From DASRAU01 sp035638075 (GTDB lineage: Bacteria; Acidobacteriota; Polarisedimenticolia; Gp22-AA2): 64,000 bases of DNA. The stretch covers positions 1 to 64,000 of the forward strand of contig DASRAU010000045.1 of NCBI GenBank assembly GCA_035638075.1, written 5' to 3'. Below the pieces are notes generated by a model. It was not told the origin of the DNA. It searched no databases and saw only the letters and a list, made by a program, of their open reading frames with translations. The stretch's first letter is position 1. Each line of letters opens with the position of its first letter. Both the position numbers and the translations under genes were made by a program. Below, one piece after another: positions 40,884-49,700 of this stretch.

Positions 40884-41383
40884 AGATCACCCCGATTGAC
40901 ATCAGCGGCCACGGCTTCGCGACGAAGATGCGCGGCTTCGACCCGGAGGAGGTCCGTTCCTTCCTCAACCTGGTCTCGTCCGAGTTCGAGGCGCTCATCG
41001 TCGAGCACAACGCGCTCAAGGAGCGCTTCGCGCACGTGGAGGCGAGCGTCTCCGACCTGAAGGAGCGCGAGCGCATCCTCAAGGAGACCCTGCTGACGGC
41101 GCAGAAGCTCGCCGACGAGATCCGCGAGGAGGCGCGCAAGGAGGCGGCGCTCATCGTGCGCGAGGCGGAGGTGAAGGCGTCGCAGCTCCTCGACCAGGCG
41201 GCGCGCAAGTCCGGCGAGCTCGAGGGGACGATCCTGTCGCTGCGCGCCGAGCGGGACGCCTTCGCCGCCCGCATCCGGTCCGCCGTCGAGCAGCACCTGC
41301 GGCTCCTCGACATGCACAGGAACGAGGACCAGGTCGAGGATCGCCTGCGTTTCATCAAGAAGCCGGCCGAGCCCGCCTCCTGA
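40880..41383 (+). CDS. divIVA: DivIVA-domain protein
   Basis: 167 aa. The N-terminal lipid-binding crossed-loop region is recognisable (ITPIDISGHGFATKMRGFDP, residues 3-22), followed by VRSFLNLVSSEFEALI and a long coiled coil (about 40-140). DivIVA proteins recognise curved membrane at poles and septa and recruit division or growth machinery. Here it is short, with no long C-terminal extension. Its start overlaps the yggS-like gene. Confidence 0.88.
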   Translation: MKITPIDISGHGFATKMRGFDPEEVRSFLNLVSSEFEALIVEHNALKERFAHVEASVSDLKERERILKETLLTAQKLADEIREEARKEAALIVREAEVKASQLLDQAARKSGELEGTILSLRAERDAFAARIRSAVEQHLRLLDMHRNEDQVEDRLRFIKKPAEPAS

Positions 41384-41423
41384 TCCGTCCGGGCCCGGGC
41401 GGCCCGCGCCACGGGAGCCCCGC

Positions 41424-42713
41424 GTGATCGAAGCGGATCTGATCGTCACCGGCGCCGCCGAGGTCGTCACGCTCTCCGGGCCTTCGCCCCGCCTCGGAGA
41501 GTCCCTCGCGGAACCCGGCGTCATCCCGGACGGAGCGGTGGCCGCGCGCGGCGACCGTCTCGTCTTCGTCGGCTCCGCCGCCGAGCTCGATCGCCGGGTG
41601 CGGCTGCGCCCGGGCGGCCGGAGGCTGGAGGCCGCCGGCGGCACCGTCCTCCCCGGGTTCGTCGATCCGCACACCCACCTGCCGTTCGCCGGTTGGCGGG
41701 AGGAGGAGTTCGTCGCGCGCCTGCGCGGCGACACATACGAGTCGATCGCCGCCGCGGGCGGGGGCATCCGCTCCACGGTCGCCGCCACGCGGCGCGCCAC
41801 GCTCGAGGAGCTCGAGGCGCTGACGCTCGCCCGTCTCGACCGGATGCTCCTGCACGGCACCACCACCGTCGAGGCGAAGAGCGGCTACGGCCTGACCGCG
41901 GCGGACGAGATCAAGCAGCTGGAAGCGATCCGGCGCGCGGCTTCGGCCCACGCGGTCGCGGTCGTGCCGACGTTCCTCGGGGCGCACGTCGTCCCCGCGG
42001 AGAGGCGGTCGGATCGGGCCGGCTACGTGCGCGAGCTGACCGACGTGATGATCCCCGCGGTGGCGCGCCGCGGGCTGGCGCGCGCCTGCGACGTCTTCGT
42101 GGACGGCGGCGCCTTCACGCCGCAGGAGGCCGAGACCATCCTGGAAGCGGCCCGCTCGGCGGGCCTGGCGCTCCGCATCCACGCCGATCAGCGCGGCGAC
42201 TGGGGCGGCGCCCGGCTCGCGGCGCGACTCGGCGCGCTGTCCGCCGATCATCTCGAGCACGTGGACGACGACGGGATCGCGCGGCTCGCCGCCGCCGGCA
42301 CCGTCGCCATCCTGCTGCCGGGCGCGGCCCATTTCCTGCGCGATGCGCACGACCCGCCGGCGCGCCGGATGATCGACCGGGGCGTCGCCGTCGCCCTCGC
42401 CACCGACTTCAACCCGGGGACCTGCCCGACCGAGTCGGTCGCCGTCATCCTGTCGCTCGCCTGCCTGCGTTACGGGCTGGTCCCGGCCGAGGCGATCGCC
42501 GCCGCGACGATCAACGCGGCGCACGCGCTCGGGCTCGGGGCCGGGTGCGGCAGCCTCGAGCCGGGCAAGCGCGCGGACCTGCAGGTGGCCGCCGTGCCGA
42601 ACCACCTCCATCTCGCCTACCACTTCGGCGTGAATCACTGCCGCGCGGTGGTGAAGTCCGGGCGCGTCGTCGTCGAGGACGGACGGTTGACGCCCCTGGC
42701 GCGCGGAGGATAG
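41424..42713 (+). CDS. hutI: Imidazolonepropionase
   Basis: 429 aa from GTG 41424. Opens the ring of imidazolone-5-propionate to give N-formimino-glutamate in histidine degradation. Amidohydrolase metal ligands are visible: DPHTHLPFAG, the ADHLEHV His region and ATDFNPGTCPTES. The substrate-specific EAKSGYGLT block is also present. hutH and hutU are not in the window. The last codons contain a promoter-like element (42687-42716) for the next gene. Confidence 0.93.
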   Translation: MIEADLIVTGAAEVVTLSGPSPRLGESLAEPGVIPDGAVAARGDRLVFVGSAAELDRRVRLRPGGRRLEAAGGTVLPGFVDPHTHLPFAGWREEEFVARLRGDTYESIAAAGGGIRSTVAATRRATLEELEALTLARLDRMLLHGTTTVEAKSGYGLTAADEIKQLEAIRRAASAHAVAVVPTFLGAHVVPAERRSDRAGYVRELTDVMIPAVARRGLARACDVFVDGGAFTPQEAETILEAARSAGLALRIHADQRGDWGGARLAARLGALSADHLEHVDDDGIARLAAAGTVAILLPGAAHFLRDAHDPPARRMIDRGVAVALATDFNPGTCPTESVAVILSLACLRYGLVPAEAIAAATINAAHALGLGAGCGSLEPGKRADLQVAAVPNHLHLAYHFGVNHCRAVVKSGRVVVEDGRLTPLARGG

Positions 42714-42716
42714 ATT
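42687..42716 (+). promoter_or_regulatory. Promoter-like element at the end of hutI
   Basis: TTGACG (42687-42692), 18 bases, TAGATT (42711-42716). It overlaps the hutI stop codon, and the next ATG (42727) is 10 bases downstream. Confidence 0.4.
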
Positions 42717-42726
42717 CCGCGCCTCC

Positions 42727-43356
42727 ATGAGGCTCCAGGATCTGAGCGTCGCCGCCTTCCTCGACCGCCTCGCGGCGGGAACTCCGACGCCCGGCGGCGG
42801 CAGCGCCGCCGCCCTCGGCGGCGCGCTCGCCGGCGCCCTCCTCCAGATGGTCTGCCGCCTGACCGTCGGCCGCGACGAAGCGCGGCCCCACGAGGCGGCC
42901 CTCGGCGCCCTCCTCGGCCAGGCGGCCGACCTGGAGAAACGCCTGCGCGAGCTCGTGGACGAGGACGCGCTGGCCTACGACCAGGTGATGGCGGCGCTGC
43001 GCCTGCCGAAGGCGACCGACGAAGAGAAGGCGGCCCGGCGCGCGGCGTTGCGGCGTGCGAATGCCGCCGCGACCGACACGCCGCTCCGGACCGCGGAGGC
43101 GTGCCACGCCCTGCTGGGCCTTGCCGCCGAGCTCGCCGCCACCGGCAACCGCAATGCGCTCAGCGACATCGGCAGCGCCGCGCAGCTCGCGCAGGCCGGG
43201 TTGCGGGGGGCGGTGATGAACGTCCGCATCAACCTCCCCGGCCTCGGCGACGAGGCGCAGGCCGGGCAGTTCGAAACGCGTGTCGGCCGGCTCGAAGAGG
43301 AGGGCGCGCGGCGCCTCGTTCTCTGCCTCGAGCGTCTCGCCGAGCGCACCCGTTGA
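42727..43356 (+). CDS. Cyclodeaminase/cyclohydrolase family protein (FTCD C-terminal-like)
   Basis: 209 aa, all helical. The family signature GTPTPGGGSAAALGGALAGAL is at residues 18-38 and GNRNALSDIGSAAQLA near 140. Formimidoyltetrahydrofolate cyclodeaminase releases ammonia from 5-formimino-THF, which is made when formiminoglutamate from HutI transfers its formimino group to folate. Its place directly after hutI fits that pathway, although the transferase domain is not encoded here. A 5,10-methenyl-THF cyclohydrolase role is the alternative. Confidence 0.85.
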   Translation: MRLQDLSVAAFLDRLAAGTPTPGGGSAAALGGALAGALLQMVCRLTVGRDEARPHEAALGALLGQAADLEKRLRELVDEDALAYDQVMAALRLPKATDEEKAARRAALRRANAAATDTPLRTAEACHALLGLAAELAATGNRNALSDIGSAAQLAQAGLRGAVMNVRINLPGLGDEAQAGQFETRVGRLEEEGARRLVLCLERLAERTR

Positions 43357-43520
43357 CGCTTTCCGTACCGCATCGCGAAACGCACTGCGACGGCCCCGGG
43401 CCGCCCTGAACGGCGGTCTCCGTCTCACGGTGCGGGACGCGCCGCCGGCGCGTTGCGCCATCGGGTGGAACAACTTACGTTGTCCGGGTTCTGGAAAGAT
43501 TCGCGACCCGAAATGAGTGG

Positions 43521-43549
43521 TTGACAGGCCTGAACTCGTACCGTACTCA
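43521..43549 (+). promoter_or_regulatory. Possible promoter of the first giant protease gene
   Basis: Perfect TTGACA (43521-43526), 17 bases, then a poor TACTCA (43544-43549). Spacing is ideal but the -10 is weak, so an activator may be required. Confidence 0.3.
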
Positions 43550-43576
43550 ATGCTCCACATTCGTAGCAGCCCCGGG

Positions 43577-43604
43577 GGGGGATGCGAAGGCTGTCTTCGC
43601 CCCC
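43577..43604 (+). promoter_or_regulatory. Leader hairpin before the first giant protease gene
   Basis: GGGG plus GCGAAG (43577-43589, 2-base bulge) pairs with CTTCGC plus CCCC (43595-43604), loop GCTGT. A short T-poor tail follows, so it is a 5' UTR structure rather than a convincing terminator. Confidence 0.3.
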
Positions 43605-43742
43605 ATTTCCTCCGGGGCGGTCGAGGATGGCGGACAAAACTGCACCCCTTATTCCACGTTCTGATCGGCGCACCCGTTTCAGCACGCGGCCGGCACCGGA
43701 CCTGATCAGCCCGGCGCCTCGTCCCCCTGCGGGAGGTTTCTG

Positions 43743-46700
43743 ATGAGTCGTCCTGCTTCCGTTCGTTCCACGCTGGGAGTGCTCCTGGCTTCCCTCGTGA
43801 CCGTCGGTCTGCTCGTGGCGCCGTTCGCGCTCACCTGGGGCGCGAAAGGCCAAGGTCCCCTGACGGCAGGGGAGAAAGCCGAGCAGAACGAATGGCGCAA
43901 GTTCCGGCAGCTCCCCCGCTTCAACGCGGTGGAGCGCGTCGCGGACCTGTCGCCCTTCGGCCCCACCTTCCAGCCGGACAAGCTCGACCGTGACGCCCGC
44001 GGCCGCAAGGGCCTCATCGAGACCGCCATCGGCTACGTCGACCTCAAGCACGTCGACCAGGGCGTGACGAAGCGCATGCCCGCCGCCCTCAAGCACGACG
44101 CGGCGGCGATCCGCGCCGCCGGATCGAAGGGCAAGGGCAACGCCCAGGACGTGAACATCGTGCAGGTGAGCGCCGAGGCGCTGCAGGCGCAGGGAGCCGA
44201 CGCGATCGAATCCGCGCTGCGCCGTCACGGGCGCGTGCTCGAGTCGATCCCGGACCGCGCCTACCTCGTGCGCGCGCACAACGAGCGTGAGCTGTCCGAC
44301 CTCGCCGCCGAGTCCTTCGTCGAGGCGATCGCGCCCTACGAGCCCGGCTACAAGATCGCCCCCTCCACCGGCCGCATGCCGCTGATGGAGCGCAAGCGCG
44401 CGAAGTCCAACGATCTCGACCTCATCGTCTCGCTGTGGGCCGACGCCGACGCCGAGACGGTCCGCGGCGACCTCGAGCAGATCGCCGGCAAGGGGAAGGT
44501 CGGGACGTGGAGCCTCGACGGCACCATCCTCGATGTCCAGGGCTCCGTGCAGGCGGCGCAGAAGATCGCCAAGCACGCCGGCGTCCGCAGCCTCTCCGAG
44601 CGCCACGAGTACGTCCTCAACAACTCCGAGACCCCGACCCTGCTGATGCTCGGCCAGACGGAGTTCTCGGACGGCATGTCGCGTCCGTACCACGAGCTGG
44701 GGATCGACGGCGGCGGCATCGACACCAACGGCGACGGCCGGCGCCTGAACAACGACACCGACACGGTGCCGCCCCAGATCGTCACGGTCACCGACAACGG
44801 CATCTCGACCGACGCGGTGCACTTCTCGCAGACGCTGACGCAGGTGGTGACGCTCGCCAGCCCGATCGGCCCGGCCCACCGCAAGGTGCACGCCATCCAG
44901 AACGTCACCGACACCGGCCAGACCTGCGACGGCGTCCTGTCCGGCAGCAACACGCACGGCAACGTGGTGGCCGGGATCATCGCCGGCGCGCCCGGAGACT
45001 TCGGCCTGACCTTCAGCAAGTCGATCGACCCGGCCGACGGCCCGCCGGTCACCGGCGTGAGCATGGACGCCCTGGCCCGCGGCTCGCGCATCATCATGCA
45101 GGACGCCGGGACCGTGGTGCAGTGCCTGCTCTCCGAGCTGGTGGAGTCGGGCGGCAACGTCTCCCCCGGCAACATCCTGGATCGTTTGAACCTCGGGATC
45201 TGTCCGAAGAGCGGCGGCACCGGCACCTGCGCCGGAGTCTCGGGCGGCGGCTACGAGGCGCACCTGCACATCCTGCCGTTCGGCGTGCCGAACTTCGACA
45301 ACATCCTCAACAACCCCGAGAACGGCTCCTACCCGCTCGAGTCGCGCCAGATCGACCTGTTCCTGGTCAACAACCGCGACATGATGGTGTTCTCGCCGGT
45401 CGGCAGCCAGGGCAGCCGCATCAACGGCTCGGCCTCCGAGGAAGTCTGGCCCGACCTGTTCGACGGGACCGCGCTCGACAACGACCCGAACGAGGCGCGC
45501 CCGCTGCAGGTCCCGCCCCCGGCCACCGCGAAGAACCCGGTGACGGTCGGCGGCTCCAGCTCCGACCTGTGGACCGTGTTCGGCGACTACAACGACGAGG
45601 AGAACCCGCTCGGCTTCAGCACCAAGGGTCCGGCCACGGCCGCGTCGCTGCGCACCGTGCCGCTCCTCACCGCCCCCGGCACCGACGGGTCCGGGCTGTT
45701 CGCGTACCCGCTGTTCAACGCCGCGGCGACCAACCGCAGCCGTGACAACGACAACAACCCGCCGGTCGAGCAGGAGATCGACGAGGCGAACACCGGGACG
45801 TCGTTCTCCGCCGGGTTCGCCACCGCCGCCGGCGCGGTGGTCCGCGACTACTTCGCCCAGGGCTTCTACCCGACCGGCAGCCGCCAGACCGCCGACCGCA
45901 ACCCGATGGTCTCGGGCTCCCTCGTGCGCGCCGCCCTGGTCGCGAGCGGCAACTTCCTCGAGTACCTGGTGAACGACATCCCGCCGGGCAACGCCACCAT
46001 CGCGGCCGACATGTCGGTCTTCCAGTCGCGCGGCGCCAACGTCGGGACCGTCTCGGGCGTCCAGGTCGGGCTGCTCGGGAACTTCGTCCAGGGGTACGGC
46101 CGCATCGTGCTCGACAGCGTCCTGCCGATCTCGAACATCCCTGTGACCACCGGCTACGGGTCGCCCGACACGGTCGAGTACCCCGCGGCCGGCCTCATCG
46201 TCTACGACATGCTGGCGACCGGCGAGCCGCCGATCAACAACACCACCAACACGCTGACCGAGAAGACCTTCACCGTGGACGGCGTGAACGCCGTGGTGGT
46301 CAGCGGCAGCCGCGTCATCCAGAACGGCCAGCTGCGCATCGCGCTGTCCTGGCCCGACCCGCCGAGTCCCGAGAACAGCGGCGGGACGCTGATCAACGAC
46401 CTCGACCTCGAGGTCGAGTCGCCCGGTCCGGACAACAACATCGCCACGACGGCGGACAACGTCGTGTACGACGGCAACAACTACATCACCGGCCAGCCGA
46501 TGCCGGTCGGGCAGTGGGGCCAGGGCCGCGCCGTCGCCTCGGCCGCCCTCCATGACTTCCGCAACAACATCGAGGCGGTGCACCTGACCTCGTTCGTCAA
46601 CGTCGCGGTCGGCAACCAGCTGCGCACCGGGACCTGGAAGGTGCGCGTCAAGCGCGGCCTCGGCGGCGCCACCGCCGGGCAGATCACCGCGATCAGCGGC

Positions 46701-49700
46701 GCCAACGAAGACACCAACGGCAACGGCCGCTTCGACGCGGGCGAGGCCGACACCGACGCCGACGGCCTGCTCGACGCCGGCGGCCAGCCGTACGCGCTGG
46801 TCATCGCCGGCCCGGTCTTCGGCTCGGGCTCGCAGTCGTGGGCCTCGGCGTCGCACACCCTCCCGGCGAGCGTGACCCGCCTCGACAAGCTGACCTACTC
46901 GTGCTCGGACGACGCGCGACCGTACATCTTCGATCTCGACGCGACGCCGGCCTCGATCCAGACGGGCGTCACCTTCAGCGTGGTCAACGCCGCCGGCGTG
47001 GTGCAGGACACCGAGACCGGCTACGCCTGGACGGAGACCGCGGCCGGCAGCCACATCTTCCGGCCGCTGCCGATTCCGATCCGTCTCGCCGCCCCGGGCA
47101 TCCCGAACAACGGCGTCCTCGAAGGGGACAACGGGATGCAGCTGGTGATGTCGTACAACGACGCGCCGCGCATCGTCGAGGCGCGCTCGAAGTTCCAGTG
47201 CTCGCCCGCCATCATCCAGTCGGGGATCAGCCTCGCGGATCGGACCGACCCGCAGGCGGTGCTCATCGGCGGCTGCGACCACGACCAGTACCTCGACTCC
47301 GGCGAGCGCATGACCTACGCCATCGCGCTCCGGAACTTCGAGCGCGACGACGATCTGACCGACGTCGTGGCGACGCTGACCCCCTCCGGCGCCTCGGCCG
47401 CCTTCATCAAGGTGCTCGACTCGCCGAAGGACATCGGGCGCATCCCGGGCGGACAGACGACCGGGGTGACGTTCACCATCCTCGTCGATCCGGCCCTGCC
47501 GCAGGCGACGCAGGCGCAGCCGCTGACGCTGAACCTGGCGCTCGACGGCAAGGCGCGCGGCGTCCGCCTGAACCGCACCACGTACGCCTTCACCCAGGCG
47601 GTGAACGCCGACAAGGAGTCGCTGCACTACTCCACCGACTACCCGAACGGCGGCCGCGAGGTGCGCGACTTCAACCGCAACCTCCAGATCGACAAGGCCG
47701 ACGTGCTCGATCCCTTCAAGGGCGTCTACTGGCCGGACGAGGACATCACGTTCTCGACGATGTTCGTCCCCAACAGCGTCAACGGGTTCATCAGCAACAC
47801 GCTGGGTGAGGACCTGAACAACGACGGCGACAACCTGGATCCCGGCGAAGGGGACATCGTCCCGAACAACAGCCTCGACCGCGGCATCCTGAGCTCGACG
47901 ACGCCGCAGCCGGCGACCGACAAGGTGCCGTTCGACTTCGATCGCAACAACGGCGGCTGGCTCGGCCTGCGCCATCCCGACAGCAAGATCGGGATCGGCA
48001 TCGGCCCGCTCAACATGTGGGAGTACACCAAGACCGGCGCCTGCGGAGCGCAGACGACGATTCCGGACGGCAACGCCACGGCGCTGTTCCAGGCGCCCGG
48101 TGCGGCCGGCATCTGGCACACCGGCGACACCAACCCGGCGACCCCCTCGGGCCAGATCTGCGATGAGTACCCCTTCCCGCAGGACCCGGCGACCCCGACG
48201 TTCGAGGAGCTGGTGTTCGACATCCTCGTGTCGCCCATCATCGCCAAGGTCAACCAGAAGAACGACGCGCGCGGCTTCCCGTACGTCGTCGAGTTCCAGC
48301 GCCTCGGCCTCAACGCCAACATCCAGACGGCCGACTATGCCGGCGCCGACGTGGACTTCGACTCCGACATCGACCGGGACCAGGGCAACTGCCTGCTCTG
48401 CAACTACTGGTACTTCCGGTTCGGCGACGTCTACACGATCGCGTCGTTCAACGCGTACAACTACGGCATCGATCCGGCGAGCAACACGCCGCAGCGCACC
48501 TTCGGGCCGCTCGTCGACCCGAACGCATCGATCAACTCCGCGACCGGCACGGTGACCGGCGACGAGACCGGGTTCACCGGCTTCACGCCCAACACCAACA
48601 CCAACAGCACCAGCCCGATCCCGGTCGCGGCCTCGAACTTCCGGCCGTTCCCGTCGCCGGGCGCGCCGCAGGTGTGCGCTCCGGGCTGCGTCAACCCGGC
48701 GGTCTGCTGTGAGCAGAACACCGTGGCCGGTCCCGAGCGCAACATGGACATCGTCCTGCTCGACTACGAGGACGGGCTCATCTACCTGAGCCTCGGCCTC
48801 GGCCAGGGCGAGCCGACCGGCGCCTTCGCCCCCGGCCCGGCGGGCAACCGCTGGCAGATCGGCGTCGGCTTCTGGGTCAACGAGTCGCCCTCGGCCGACA
48901 CCGACTACGGCCTCGGCATCGACGACGTCGTCCTCGAGTGGGACGAGACGCACCCGATTCCGGAGACGGGCGGCGCCGCCTGCACCCGGTTCGGTGGCGC
49001 CGGCCAGCCGGCCGGCCAGCAGTGCGCCACGCTCAACGTGGACCGCATGGTCCTCTACGAGTGCAACGAGTCCATCGGCATCACCGTCTACGATCCGCGG
49101 CGGGCGGGCACCGGCGCCGTCACCGTGTTCGGCGTCAGCGACTCCGACGCGACCACGTTCTCGACCGGTGTCGTCACGGCCAAGCACCCGCGCAAGTCCT
49201 TCAGCATTTCCGAGGTGGCGGGAACCCCCGGCCTCTTCAAGGGGAACGTCACCATCGGGACGCTGTTCGACAACCCGTCGCTGCTCTTCACCAACCCGGG
49301 CAACGACACGAACATGACGTTCTACTACCTCGACCCGGAGTGCGACGGGGACGGTGACGGCGCGGTCGGCGAGAACTCTTTCAGCAACCTCGACAACGAC
49401 AACATCGGCGCCGGGGACAACTGCCCGTTCCTCTACAACCCGCTGCAGCAGGATGCCGACAGCGACACCGTCGGCGACCTGTGCGACAACTGCCCGGGCG
49501 TGGCGAACACCAGCCAGATCGATTCCGACGCCGACGGCGTCGGGGACGCGTGCGACTTCGACGACGTGGACTTCGACGGCGTCGTCAACGCCCTCGACAA
49601 CTGCCCGGACGTGTACAACGCCGATCAGACGCCCGCCGGCGGCTCCTCGCTCAAGGGCGCGGCGTGCAACGGCAACGGCGACCGGGACGGCGACGGCGTG

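Larger units (their letters stand above)
43357..43742 (+). other. Leader and promoter region of the first giant protease
   Basis: 386 bases without a gene. It holds a small dyad ACAAC-TTAC-GTTGT (43470-43483), a possible promoter (43521-43549) and a leader hairpin (43577-43604). The rest shows nothing I can support. No intrinsic terminator for the upstream cyclodeaminase gene is visible. Confidence 0.6.
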
